Part shown: positions 50,649-58,696 of the stretch, piece by piece | Layout: each line of letters starts with the position of its first letter | Position numbering within the stretch: the stretch's first letter is position 1 | Source: Poindextera sp036494815 | Lineage (GTDB): Bacteria; Pseudomonadota; Alphaproteobacteria; Caulobacterales; Caulobacteraceae | Length of the DNA: 58,696 bases | NCBI GenBank assembly: GCA_036494815.1 | Contig: DASXNV010000068.1 | Span: 1-58,696 of the forward strand | Reading direction: 5' to 3' | Notes under the pieces: model-generated | The model's database searches: none | Told to the model about the DNA's origin: nothing | Seen by the model: the letters and a program-made list of their open reading frames with translations, nothing else | Made by a program: the position numbers and the translations under genes

Positions 50649-51221
50649 ATGCAACTGAGAGCTTGGCTGGTGAGCCTGTTCATGCTGGCCACCGTGGGCT
50701 TCGGTTCGGCGGCGATCGCCGATCCCGCACCGATGGCGACGTCTCCCGCCGCCGCGGCGACCGGCGACTATCGCCTGGGCGTGGCCGACAAGGTCCGTAT
50801 CCTGATCTACAACGAGCCGAACCTGTCCGGCGAGTTTACGGTCAACGCCAACGGCACCCTGGCGTTTCCCCTGATCGGCGAGGTCCGGGCCAGCGGCCGC
50901 ACCTCGACCGAGATCAACGCCGAAATCGTCAAGCGGCTATCCGACGGCTATCTGCGAGACCCGCAGGTCAGCATCGATGTCCTCACCTTCCGCCCGTTCT
51001 ACATTCTGGGGGAAGTCAACAAGCCCGGCGAATACCCCTATGAAACCGGCCTGACCGTGGGCAAGGCCGTGGCGACCGCCAACGGTTACACCTATCGGGC
51101 CGACAAGAAGCGCGTCTTCCTCAAGCGTATCGGCGAGGACAAGGAAACAGCCTACCCCATGTCGGCCGACACCCTGGTCGAGCCGGGGGACACCATCCGC
51201 ATCGGCGAGCGCTTCTTCTAA
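50649..51221 (+). CDS. Short OPX polysaccharide export protein (Wza-like, without barrel helix)
   Basis: The protein has 190 residues: a signal peptide (about 1-24), a polysaccharide-export domain (GDYRLGVADKVRILIYNEPN and NANGTLAFPLIGEVRASGRT), and one SLBB domain (PFYILGEVNKPGEYPYETGL). Wza of E. coli is about twice as long, is lipidated and spans the outer membrane with a C-terminal helix. Neither feature is present here: there is no lipobox and the chain ends at IRIGERFF. A separate outer-membrane protein must complete the portal, and the BBP2-type barrel at 52018 is the obvious candidate. AGGAG lies about 11 bases upstream, within a small palindrome GTAGGAGCTTCTAC. Confidence 0.88.
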   Translation: MQLRAWLVSLFMLATVGFGSAAIADPAPMATSPAAAATGDYRLGVADKVRILIYNEPNLSGEFTVNANGTLAFPLIGEVRASGRTSTEINAEIVKRLSDGYLRDPQVSIDVLTFRPFYILGEVNKPGEYPYETGLTVGKAVATANGYTYRADKKRVFLKRIGEDKETAYPMSADTLVEPGDTIRIGERFF

Positions 51222-51478
51222 GGCGCTGTCCGACTGAACAAGCGCGGTCCTGAACTGAGCGCCGCGCTGACCCCTTTGGGCGGGCCGCGCCGATCTCAAG
51301 GGCTGACCTGAATGGGTTGGCGAGGAATCGGGCGTCCAACGACCACCATGCCGCCTCTTGGTGTGGAAATTGCTTTTTGTGCCGGTTATTGGCGGCGCTA
51401 TTCCCAGATTCTCCCGGTGGCACGTTCTCTTCGCCGGTGGAACGCGCTATCGGGGTTCGCGTCACAGGAGAAAACGAG

Positions 51479-51925
51479 ATGAAAGCTGGAGTCCTTCCGC
51501 TGGCGGCCTCGCTCCTTGCGAGCGCGATTTTGGCGGCGGCCATGGGCGCGACCGCTGGCCCTTCTCTTAGCGTAGCGGAACTCACCCAGGTCAACAGCCT
51601 GGCCGGCGGCCTGATCACCACCATCGGCGTGGTGCCGAAAGGCGCCGCCGAGAGCGACTATGAAGGCCAACTGGCCATCACCGTCGAGCAGGCGGGCGAT
51701 GCGCCCGCCGTTGTGGTTGAGGCTATCGATCAGGCCCTGGCGCGGCCAGGCCTGCCGCGGCCGGCGGTCGCCGCGCTGCAAGTGCTGCTCAACCAGGCCC
51801 GCGGCGGCCACATCAAGACCACCGCGGCGGTGGGAGACCTCGTCACCGGCGAGGGCGCGATCTACCTGCCGAGCGGCGCGGGTGGCTTCGGAAGCTTCAA
51901 GGGCGGATCGGATTACACGCCCTGA
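51479..51925 (+). CDS. Exported protein of unknown function in the polysaccharide region
   Basis: From MKAGVLPLAASLLASAILAA the protein has 148 residues, with ACAGGAG ahead of the start. A signal peptide covers about residues 1-26. The mature part has a helical, Ala/Val-rich core (EAIDQALARPGLPRPAVAAL) and a Gly-rich tail (PSGAGGFGSFKGGSDYTP). I do not recognise a family. It lies between the OPX gene and the barrel gene and is presumably periplasmic. A role in assembling or gating the export portal is a reasonable guess from position only. Confidence 0.75.
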   Translation: MKAGVLPLAASLLASAILAAAMGATAGPSLSVAELTQVNSLAGGLITTIGVVPKGAAESDYEGQLAITVEQAGDAPAVVVEAIDQALARPGLPRPAVAALQVLLNQARGGHIKTTAAVGDLVTGEGAIYLPSGAGGFGSFKGGSDYTP

Positions 51926-52017
51926 TCGAACGGGCCCGGTTCGAGCCGGACCTTTAAACGCGACCCGGCGTCGTCATCGTGGGGGATCACGAACGGCGCT
52001 GCAAGAAGGAGCAATAG

Positions 52018-53442
52018 ATGACTTACCGTATTTCAGGCGCCGCCTTGGCGACCGTGTTGGGGGCCATGGGACTGGCCGGAGCAGCGAGCGCGCAGGTGGC
52101 GCCGATGCCTACCTTGGACCAGGTCGTGCGGTTGCCGACCATGGATATCGATATCGACAACGCCTACGGCCGCGGCCGTAACGTCAGCGTGCTCGAGCGG
52201 GAACGGCCCGAATACGATTCTCTGGGCGAGCATATCGGCTCCTTCACCCTCTACCCCCGGCTGGAGACCGCGCTCGGCTTCACCAGCAATGTCACGGCGC
52301 TGAACGACCACCAGGTCTCCGACGGCCTTGTGATCGTCAAACCCTCGGTGGAGCTGCAAAGCAACTGGTCCCGTCACGCCCTGCAATTTACGGCCGGCGG
52401 CGATTTCCACGACTATTTCAGCAAGGCCAGCCAGAACGAAGATGGCTGGTACGTCCGCGCCAATGGCCACCTCGACGTCTATGGCGACTCCTATATCCTG
52501 GCCGGTGTCGACGCTGAGCACACCTATGACGACCGCTTCAATGCGGGCGCCCCGGTCAACGCCGGCAAGCCGGTGCCGTTGCAGACCGAGGGAATCTATA
52601 GCCGCGGCATCTGGCAGCTCAACCGGTTCCGCACCACCGTCGGGGTCGAGGATCGCCAGTACGACTATAGCGACGTCCCGGCGGAAAATATCGAAACGGG
52701 TGCGATCGAGGGTACGCTGGTCAACAGGGACCGCAATCGCAACGAATGGCGCCTGATCGGCCGCGAAGAGTTCGCGGTCAGCCCGGACACGGCCGTCTTC
52801 GGCCAGGTGGGCTATTCAGACAGCCGATACGCCCATCCCAACCTCGTTGTTCCCGTATCCGTGGGCGGCGCGACCACCGAGACCGTCAATCGCGACTCCA
52901 CCGAATTCCGCGGGCTGGTGGGGGCCAATTTCGACTTCGCCGCTCTGATGCGCGGAGAGTTCGGGGTCGGCTACATCAACCGCGGTTACCAGGCTAACGG
53001 CCCGGCCCGCTATCCGACCATCAGCGGCGCGATGTTCGAGGGTAAGCTCGAATATTTCCCGACGGAACTGGACACCATCACTCTGGTCGGCTCGCGCCTG
53101 GTGCAGGATGCGATCTACAGCATCGCTTCCGGTGGTTATTTCGACGACGAAGTGAACCTTCGCGTCGATCACGAGTTGCTGAGGAATCTCATTTTGAACG
53201 CAGCCGTGGGTTACGATCAGCAGGACTACCAGGGGGTTGACCGCCACGACCATGTATTTTCGGTGCAAGGTGGCGCTAATTATTTCGTAACCCGGTCAAT
53301 CGGCCTTGGTGTGACAGTTAACTATGCAGATCGCTCGGCTTCAGGCTCAGTTTTCGACATCGCCTCAGATCCAGCTTCTGGTCTGGCCAAACCCCAATTC
53401 AATGTCACGACCGTCATGTTCTCTTTAGTATTGCAGCGTTAG
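52018..53442 (+). CDS. BBP2-type outer-membrane beta-barrel protein
   Basis: The protein has 474 residues with a signal peptide (cleaved after about residue 26, GAASAQ). RERPEYDSLGEHIGSFTLYP and RLETALGFTSNVTALNDHQV are the start motifs of the outer-membrane beta-barrel family found with exopolysaccharide genes (BBP2_2). Alternating strands continue to the end. Families with a short OPX protein, such as VpsM/VpsN in Vibrio cholerae and Wzp in Myxococcus, use such a barrel as the outer-membrane part of the export channel. It lies between the OPX/unknown genes and the BY-kinase gene on the same strand. Confidence 0.85.
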   Translation: MTYRISGAALATVLGAMGLAGAASAQVAPMPTLDQVVRLPTMDIDIDNAYGRGRNVSVLERERPEYDSLGEHIGSFTLYPRLETALGFTSNVTALNDHQVSDGLVIVKPSVELQSNWSRHALQFTAGGDFHDYFSKASQNEDGWYVRANGHLDVYGDSYILAGVDAEHTYDDRFNAGAPVNAGKPVPLQTEGIYSRGIWQLNRFRTTVGVEDRQYDYSDVPAENIETGAIEGTLVNRDRNRNEWRLIGREEFAVSPDTAVFGQVGYSDSRYAHPNLVVPVSVGGATTETVNRDSTEFRGLVGANFDFAALMRGEFGVGYINRGYQANGPARYPTISGAMFEGKLEYFPTELDTITLVGSRLVQDAIYSIASGGYFDDEVNLRVDHELLRNLILNAAVGYDQQDYQGVDRHDHVFSVQGGANYFVTRSIGLGVTVNYADRSASGSVFDIASDPASGLAKPQFNVTTVMFSLVLQR

Positions 53443-53495
53443 GCTGCCTGTAGCCTCCGAACGGCCTCCCCGCCGCGTTTCAGGAATCCTCTCAC

Positions 53496-55697
53496 GTGAC
53501 GAAGACCATGAGCACCAGTGTTTCAAAGGCTGACGCCTCGGCCCCGTCCACCATCTCCCAGGGGCATAGCCCCTGGTCCCGGGTGGCCCAGCCGATCGAC
53601 CTGGTGGATCTGATCAACATCTTCCGGCGGCGGTGGAAGTTGTTCGCGGCGGTGACGGTATTCGTCAGCATACTGTCGGTGGTCGCCGCCTTCCTGATCC
53701 CGCCCGTCTATCTGGCCGACGCGGAAATCAAGCTCGACCCCAACCAGCACATGGCCCTGGACCTGGGTCGGCTGGAAAACGGCGGCCCGCCCGACCAGGC
53801 GGTCGTGGACAGTGAAGTCACCGTCATGCAGTCGCGCGACGTGGCCCAGGCCGTGGTGCAGAAGCTGAACCTGACCGCCGACGAAGACTACCAGCCGACC
53901 TCGGGGCGGGCGTCCAAGGACCCGCATTCCCCGGCCTATCTGGAAGCGACGATCCAGAACGTGCTCAAGAAGCTGGACATCAAGCGCAACGGCGAAACCT
54001 ACATCATCAGCGTCGGTTTCCATTCCAAGGATTCGGCCAAGGCGGCGCGGATCGCCAACGCCTTCGCCGACGAATACATCCTGGCCAGCGTCAAGCAACG
54101 GGTGCAGACGGCTCAGGCCCAATCGGTCTGGCTGACCGATCGGCTGGGCAAGCTGGGCGAAGAGGTCCAGGCGGCCGATGGGGCCGTGGCCCGCTACAAG
54201 AGCGCCAATGGCATCGCCTCGGCGGCGGTCGGGGGCACCGTGACCGATCAGCAGATCGGCACCATCACTTCTCAGCTGGCCCAGGCCGAATCCGAAGCCG
54301 CGGCCGCCCGGTCGAACTACGAGGCGGCCCAGAACCAGGCCGCCAAGAGCGGCATCGACTCCGTCTCCAGCGTGATCAACGCGGCCACCGTGGTGTCCCT
54401 GCGCCAGAAGCGGGCTGAACTGATCAGCGAACAGGGCGACATCAATACCCGTTATGGCCCGCGCCACCCGGAATCGATCAAGATCCAGCAGCAGATCGAT
54501 GGGGTCGACCGCCAGATTCACGAAGAGGCCGAACGTATCGTCAGCGGCCTGGCCAGCGATGCGCGTGCGTCTGAGGCCCGCGCCGCGGCCATGCGCGGCC
54601 AGTTGGGCGGCCTGAAAGGGCAGCTGTCCAGCAACACCCGCGCCTCCGTGGAAGCCGACAACCTGCAGCGCGACGCCGACGCCAAGCGCGCAGAATACAC
54701 CACTCTGGCGGCGACGGCGCAGCAAGCCACGCAGCAGGAACATGCCAATGAAACTCAGGCGCTGATCATCTCGCGCGGCGTCGAGCCGGTGAAGGCCGAC
54801 TTCCCCAACAAGCCGTTGTTCGCGGCCCTGGGCGTTGTGCTGGGCATGGTCGTGGGCCTGGGCGTGGTCTTCGCCATCGAGAGCGTCGACTCCGGCGTGC
54901 GCACGGTGGAGGACGTGGAGGGCGACCTGGGCGCGCCGTTCATCGCTTCGGCCCCGCTGTTGTCGCCGAAACTGCTGGGCGCCGGCCGCAAGGCCATGCA
55001 GCCCTGGGACTTCGTCGTCGCCAAGCCCATGTCCGGCTATGCTGAGGCCATGCGCACAGCGCGCACCGCCCTGACCCTGGCCGATCTCGACCATCGGGTG
55101 AAGGTGGTGGCCATAACCTCGGCCCTGCCCAACGAAGGCAAGTCGGTGACGGCGGTCTCGCTGGCCCGGGTGATGGCCATGAGCGGCGACAAGGTGATTA
55201 TCGTCGACTGCGACCTGCGCCAGAACGCCCTGCGCAACCTGCCGGGAACCAAGCCGACCGCCGGCCTGGTGGAGGTTCTGACCGGGCATGCGCCGCTGGA
55301 AAGCGTCATCATGGCCGACTCCGTGCCCGGGCTCGACATCCTGCCCTTGACCCAGGTGGCCTATACCCCGCGCGACCTGTTCGGCTCAGACTCCATGGCC
55401 TCGCTGCTGCGGATCCTGCGCGAACGCTACGACCAGGTGATCCTGGACGGCCCGCCGCTGCTGGCGGTGGCGGACGCCCGCACCCTGGCCACCCAGGCCG
55501 ATAGCGTGCTGATGGTCGCGCGCTGGAGCAAGACGCCCCGCCAGGCGATCCGGGCCGCCCTGAGCCGCTTGGAAGCTGACGGAAGCAATGTTGCGGGCGT
55601 GATCCTATCGATGGTCGACACTAAGGCCCGAGGCGCGCTGAGCGCCGATGACCCGGCCTATTACTACGGAACCTACCGCGCCTATTATCAGGAATAG
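53496..55697 (+). CDS. Polysaccharide co-polymerase and BY-kinase (Wzc type)
   Basis: The protein has 733 residues: Wzz domain with a first membrane helix at about 48-70, long coiled coils, a second helix at about 440-462, then a cytosolic tyrosine-kinase domain. Walker A is SALPNEGKS (542-550) with Asn where most relatives have Gly; Walker A' is VIIVDCDLR and Walker B VILDGPPLL. The tail has a Tyr cluster (AYYYGTYRAYYQE), the expected autophosphorylation site. It controls chain length and export of capsule or exopolysaccharide. Starts are GTG (53496) or ATG four codons later. No cognate phosphatase gene is in view. Confidence 0.93.
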   Translation: MTKTMSTSVSKADASAPSTISQGHSPWSRVAQPIDLVDLINIFRRRWKLFAAVTVFVSILSVVAAFLIPPVYLADAEIKLDPNQHMALDLGRLENGGPPDQAVVDSEVTVMQSRDVAQAVVQKLNLTADEDYQPTSGRASKDPHSPAYLEATIQNVLKKLDIKRNGETYIISVGFHSKDSAKAARIANAFADEYILASVKQRVQTAQAQSVWLTDRLGKLGEEVQAADGAVARYKSANGIASAAVGGTVTDQQIGTITSQLAQAESEAAAARSNYEAAQNQAAKSGIDSVSSVINAATVVSLRQKRAELISEQGDINTRYGPRHPESIKIQQQIDGVDRQIHEEAERIVSGLASDARASEARAAAMRGQLGGLKGQLSSNTRASVEADNLQRDADAKRAEYTTLAATAQQATQQEHANETQALIISRGVEPVKADFPNKPLFAALGVVLGMVVGLGVVFAIESVDSGVRTVEDVEGDLGAPFIASAPLLSPKLLGAGRKAMQPWDFVVAKPMSGYAEAMRTARTALTLADLDHRVKVVAITSALPNEGKSVTAVSLARVMAMSGDKVIIVDCDLRQNALRNLPGTKPTAGLVEVLTGHAPLESVIMADSVPGLDILPLTQVAYTPRDLFGSDSMASLLRILRERYDQVILDGPPLLAVADARTLATQADSVLMVARWSKTPRQAIRAALSRLEADGSNVAGVILSMVDTKARGALSADDPAYYYGTYRAYYQE

Positions 55698-55726
55698 ATC
55701 AGGTCCGCCGGACCAGGAATTCAAGC

Positions 55727-55752
55727 CGCCCCGCGCCTGATCGCGCGGGGCG
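55727..55752 (+). terminator. Hairpin after the BY-kinase gene
   Basis: CGCCCCGCGC (55727-55736) pairs perfectly with GCGCGGGGCG (55743-55752) around a six-base loop, 29 bases after the stop. Only three T bases follow, so termination would be imperfect or Rho-assisted. Confidence 0.55.
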
Positions 55753-55931
55753 ATTTGCGTTGGCGCCTGACCATTTTCGCCCAGGCTCTCCAGGTGGAGG
55801 TCGCCGCGCGCCAGACGACAGGTCGCGCGAAGTTTGGCGAAGAATTTTGGTTAACCTTACAAACACCATTTTCTTCAAATACTCTGTAACTCTGCTTTGG
55901 CATGTTTGCGCTGAATTTGGAGAGGCGCAGA

Positions 55932-56198
55932 ATGGCGGCTTCAGCACGGCGTAAGAGCTCAAAGGCGGCCGCCCATACGGCGAAACCCGCACCGGTTCGT
56001 CTGGCCCACGGTGGCGATACAGCCGGCGCCACTCCGGTTCGCGATCAGCATCTGATGCTCGAAGCGGCATTTTCGGAGCCCCATGAGCAGCCCTATCCCG
56101 TCCTGGTCCGGGCGGCGCTGTTCATCGGTGTCCCGACCGCCCTGTGGGCTGGCATTATCCTGGCCGGCGCCCAGCTGCTGCGGATGACCGCGTCGTAA
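55932..56198 (+). CDS. Small single-helix membrane protein of unknown function
   Basis: From the ATG at 55932 (MAASARRKSSKAAAHTAKPA), preceded by GGAGAGG, the protein has 88 residues. A basic, disordered head of about 45 residues leads to one membrane helix near the C terminus (RAALFIGVPTALWAGIILAG). An upstream ATG at 55902 in the same frame lacks a ribosome site. The AT-rich stretch just before it probably holds a promoter. I do not recognise a family. It lies between the BY-kinase and glycosyltransferase genes, so an inner-membrane adaptor is possible. Confidence 0.65.
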   Translation: MAASARRKSSKAAAHTAKPAPVRLAHGGDTAGATPVRDQHLMLEAAFSEPHEQPYPVLVRAALFIGVPTALWAGIILAGAQLLRMTAS

Positions 56199-56286
56199 CC
56201 TCCACGGTTTGCAAGAGACTGTCCTTGCGTCGAGGCTAACTTCAGGCGATTTGCGCGTCTGAAGAATTGTTCGGCGAAAGGAGTCC

Positions 56287-58173
56287 ATGGGCGCGGCCGG
56301 GGATCTCACCCAAGCTGAAATCGAACAGCTTCGCGGGCTCTATCTTGCCGGCGCGCTGGAGGCCGCCGAACACCTGGCCACATCCCTGTGCGAGCGGGAT
56401 CCAGCCAGCGCCGAGGTGCTCACCATCCAAGGCATGCTGGCCTATCGCCGCGGCGCCTTCGAGGACGCCGCCAGCTACCTGCGGGCGGCCCTGGTTCTGG
56501 CGCCGCTGGACGGCGCGATCTACGCCAACCTCGGGGCGGCCTTGCGCGCCCAGGGCGATCTGGCCGAAGCCGAGGCGGTATATGGCCGCGCCCTTGCGGT
56601 GGCGCCGACCGTGCAGGCGATCCACGCCAACCTGGCCAATGTCCTGCTCGACCAGTCCAAGCTGGACGCCGCCGAGGCGCGGGTGCTGCAAGCCCTGACG
56701 CAGGGACCGCCGACCGCCAACCTGATGACCACGCTTGGCCTCAGCCTGAATCGACAAGGCCGTCTCGTCGAGGCGGTGGCCGCCTTCCGCCGTGGCCTGG
56801 AATTGGACCCAAACAGTTACGACGCCTGCCGCAATCTCGGCAGCACGCTGGCGAGCCTGGCCCAGTTTGGCGAAGCGGAGAGCCTGCACCGACAAGCCCT
56901 GGCGCTGCGGCCTGACTATGCGGCGGGTCATTCCAGCCTGCTGTTCGGTCTGAACTATCGTCCGGACCTCACCGCAGAGGCCATCGCCGCGGAGTATCGG
57001 CGCTTTGACGAACGCCACGCCCGTCCCCTGGGCCTGGCTCCGCCGACCCATGCCCAGTCGCGCGATCCCGAACGGCGACTGCGGGTCGGCTATGTATCGC
57101 CGGACTTCACCGACCATGTGGTGGCGACCTTCATGTTGCCGCTGCTTGCCGCCCACGACAAAAGCCGCTTCGAGATCACCTGCTACGCCGAGGTCCGCCA
57201 TCAGGACGGCGCCAGCGCTCAAGTTAAGGCGGTCGCCGATCACTGGGTCACCACGGTCGGTTTGAGCGACCTGACCCTCGCCAATCGCATCCTCAGCGAC
57301 CAGATCGATATTCTGGTGGACCTCGCCGGCCACACCACGGGCAATCGCCTGCTGGCCTTCGCCCATAAGCCGGCTCCGGTGCAGTTGACCTATTTCATCG
57401 GCTATGGCTCGACCACGGGAGTCAGCGCCATCGACGGTTTTGTCGGCGACGCCTATCTGGCGCCGCCAGGGTGCGAGCCTCTGTTCGGCGAAGCCAGGAT
57501 CGTGCGGCTGGACCGCGCCCCCGTGGCCTTCGTTCCCGCCCCCTCCATGCCGACGGTTTCCGCCACGCCGGCTCTGAGCCGGGGGTACGTCACCTTTGGC
57601 TATTTCGGCCGCTCCATCCGCCTGAACGAAGGCGTCATCCAGGCCTGGTCTGCGATCCTGACCGGAGTTCCGGACAGCCGGCTGATGCTCAACAACGCCC
57701 CGTTCGGCGACCCGGCGACGGCGGCGCTGTTCGGCGATCGCTTCGCCCGGTACGGAATCGCGCGGGAGCGGCTGGCTCTGGTCAACACCACGCCTCAGAG
57801 CCGTACCTGGGCCGCCTATGGCGCCGTCGACATCGCTCTGGACCCATTCCCACACAACGCCGGCACGACCACCATCGAAGCTCTGTGGATGGGCGCGCCG
57901 GTCCTGACCCTCGCCGACCGCCCGTCCGTGGGCCGCATGGGGGCCATGATCCTGAACGCCCTGGGCCTGAGCGATTGGGTGACGGCCACAACCGAGGACT
58001 ATGTGGCTCGGGCCATGGCCGCCGCCCGCGACCTTACGGCCCTGGCCGCCCTGCGCGCAGAGTTGCGGCCTCGCTTCGCCGCCTCGCCCCTGGCGGACCC
58101 CGAGGGCCTGACTCTGGCCCTGGAGCAGGCCTATCGCCAGGCCTGGCGGGATTGGTGCGCCAAGTCATCGTGA
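56287..58173 (+). CDS. TPR protein with SPINDLY/O-GlcNAc-transferase-type domain (GT41)
   Basis: The protein has 628 residues; AAAGGAG lies three bases before the ATG. Residues 1-220 are TPR repeats (AIYANLGAALRAQGDLAEAE and VVAVAPTVQAIHANLANVLL-like units). The GT41 domain starts near 260 (RLRVGYVSPDFTDHVVATFM) and ends with DPFPHNAGTTTIEALWMGAP. DLAGHTTGNRLLAFAHKPAP is present, but the usual GYPxTTG turn is GYGSTTG. Such enzymes add GlcNAc, fucose or other sugars to Ser/Thr of proteins, in Caulobacteraceae often to flagellin or unknown targets. It lies 88 bases after the small membrane protein. Confidence 0.85.
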   Translation: MGAAGDLTQAEIEQLRGLYLAGALEAAEHLATSLCERDPASAEVLTIQGMLAYRRGAFEDAASYLRAALVLAPLDGAIYANLGAALRAQGDLAEAEAVYGRALAVAPTVQAIHANLANVLLDQSKLDAAEARVLQALTQGPPTANLMTTLGLSLNRQGRLVEAVAAFRRGLELDPNSYDACRNLGSTLASLAQFGEAESLHRQALALRPDYAAGHSSLLFGLNYRPDLTAEAIAAEYRRFDERHARPLGLAPPTHAQSRDPERRLRVGYVSPDFTDHVVATFMLPLLAAHDKSRFEITCYAEVRHQDGASAQVKAVADHWVTTVGLSDLTLANRILSDQIDILVDLAGHTTGNRLLAFAHKPAPVQLTYFIGYGSTTGVSAIDGFVGDAYLAPPGCEPLFGEARIVRLDRAPVAFVPAPSMPTVSATPALSRGYVTFGYFGRSIRLNEGVIQAWSAILTGVPDSRLMLNNAPFGDPATAALFGDRFARYGIARERLALVNTTPQSRTWAAYGAVDIALDPFPHNAGTTTIEALWMGAPVLTLADRPSVGRMGAMILNALGLSDWVTATTEDYVARAMAAARDLTALAALRAELRPRFAASPLADPEGLTLALEQAYRQAWRDWCAKSS

Positions 58174-58496
58174 TCTGGGGATTTGGGGCGCGGGGCGGGC
58201 GGAATCTGGCTTCGCACTTTTCCTCTTCCCGTTTTCCATCGCCGTGGCGATCTCCAGCCTTGAACCGCAACGACGTCGAATACAGTTATCAACAAGTAAC
58301 CTCGGATGAGTCGGCATTGTAAGGTTCGATTCACCTCACCCCGTGGTCCATTGTAAATTCTTGGTCATGCTTACCCTAATTTAAGTATAGCTCTCCGGAT
58401 TCTTGATTAAGGGCCAATTTACCAGCAATCTACAGCCCAGTTTAAGTGCGCTGATTGCATAAATCGACCTGTCGCAGAGTTGATGGGTCGGGGCGC
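58174..58496. other. 323-base intergenic region before the RTX gene
   Basis: It begins with the degraded family-A repeat (58187-58236) and then turns AT-rich (58262-58480), with several TTAA words, for example around 58381 and 58407. A promoter for the RTX gene is expected there; no perfect CtrA, Pho or sigma-54 site is visible. No open frame or tRNA is present. Confidence 0.5.
58187..58236. repeat. Intergenic palindromic repeat, family A, copy 3 (degraded)
   Basis: GCGGGGCGGGCGGAA, GGCTTCGCACTTTTCCTC and TTCCCGTTTTCC correspond in order to the parts of copies 1 and 2, but the outer arms no longer pair well. It lies 14 bases after the glycosyltransferase stop, in the same orientation as the other two copies. 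Confidence 0.6.
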
Positions 58497-58696
58497 ATGT
58501 CGGCAACTGGCTACTATAACTATGATGGCGTCTGGCTGGCGGCCAGCGCCACCCCCCTCAAGACGATCTGGGGTGTGGGCACGACCACGATGACCGCCGG
58601 GGCGGGCGCCGAGAAGCTGGCCGACAGTGGACAAGGCCAGTTGATGGTCGGTGGCTCCGGCGACGACACCTTCATCGTCGGCTCGACGGGCGACAC
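58497..58696 (+). CDS. RTX-type calcium-binding repeat protein, N-terminal start (partial)
   Basis: The frame starts at the ATG at 58497 (MSATGYYNYDGVWLAASATP) and is open to the window edge, giving 66 residues. It ends in GGSGDDTFIVGSTGD, a typical calcium-binding nonapeptide repeat of RTX/hemolysin-type proteins. No signal peptide is present, as expected for type I secretion. The gene is probably much longer: an adhesin, or a secreted glycan lyase or hydrolase that carries such repeats. Position behind the polysaccharide and GT41 genes favours a surface-related role. No type I secretion genes are in view. Confidence 0.75.
   Translation, partial: MSATGYYNYDGVWLAASATPLKTIWGVGTTTMTAGAGAEKLADSGQGQLMVGGSGDDTFIVGSTGD

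Noticed and set aside
53523..55289. A 588-residue open frame antisense to the BY-kinase
   Set aside because: The sense frame has Walker motifs and membrane segments; the antisense one has none.
1..58696. CRISPR array, prophage, insertion sequence or integron
   Set aside because: No regularly spaced repeats, transposase or integrase motifs, or terminal inverted repeats with target duplications were seen.

Overview
This GC-rich window reads as chromosomal DNA of an alphaproteobacterium, most likely a member of the Caulobacteraceae (Caulobacter/Phenylobacterium type). The main reasons are RcdA-like (DUF1465), DUF1192 and TrcR (DUF1013) genes lying close together, a Calvin-subtype class II aldolase beside gap and pgk, a DUF2474 gene behind cydAB, a 6S RNA between zapA and the 5-formyl-THF cyclo-ligase gene, and the short intergenic palindromes typical of this group. 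I saw no phage, insertion sequence or CRISPR array.

Layout. 1-865: N-terminal part of a chemoreceptor. 1.5-3.7 kb: a DUF6481 helix protein, an OprB-type porin and a divergent RcnR/FrmR-type metal sensor. 3.7-9.7 kb: a one-strand unit of TonB-dependent receptor, exported amidohydrolase and TetR regulator, with a perfect inverted repeat upstream and a divergent MarR regulator. 9.8-14.0 kb: edd-glk-pyk, coupled by 4-base overlaps. 14.1-18.1 kb: an orphan sulfate-binding protein and phoR-phoU-phoB, with a Pho box but no pstCAB. 18.1-18.8 kb: a ParDE toxin-antitoxin pair with its own operator. 18.8-21.3 kb: ymdB, 5-FCL, 6S RNA, zapA and DUF4164. 21.4-27.1 kb: tkt, gap, pgk, fba. 27.1-32.5 kb: a PAS-GAF-HWE kinase with its receiver, then cydAB, a DUF2474 microprotein and thiE. 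33.1-36.9 kb: efp-suhB, an ABC exporter and rpmE. 37-45 kb: cell-cycle and housekeeping genes (rcdA, DUF1192, quinone oxidoreductase, trcR, ubiH-like, DUF971, Trm112-like, LON, cnoX, ProXp), DUF6065 and tRNA-Gly(GCC). 45.4-49.7 kb: kynureninase and a MASE1 hybrid kinase. 49.8-58.7 kb: a polysaccharide-export region with a transglutaminase-like lipoprotein, a short OPX protein, an unknown exported protein, a BBP2-type beta-barrel, a BY-kinase, a small membrane protein, a TPR/SPINDLY-type glycosyltransferase and the start of an RTX-repeat protein.

How the genes work together. Carbon metabolism dominates the first half: edd, glk and pyk serve the Entner-Doudoroff route, and tkt, gap, pgk and fba supply the pentose-phosphate and triose steps; zwf, pgl and eda are not in the window. 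The Pho module looks rearranged, because the transporter genes that normally lie between phoR and phoU are absent while a Pho box remains at that junction. The last 9 kb holds the most open questions: the export portal appears split between a short periplasmic OPX ring protein and a separate outer-membrane barrel, and a cytosolic O-GlcNAc-transferase-like enzyme and a secreted RTX protein follow directly. The best candidates for undescribed biology are this region, the pst-less Pho module, the receptor-amidohydrolase-TetR unit and the metal-sensor/porin pair.
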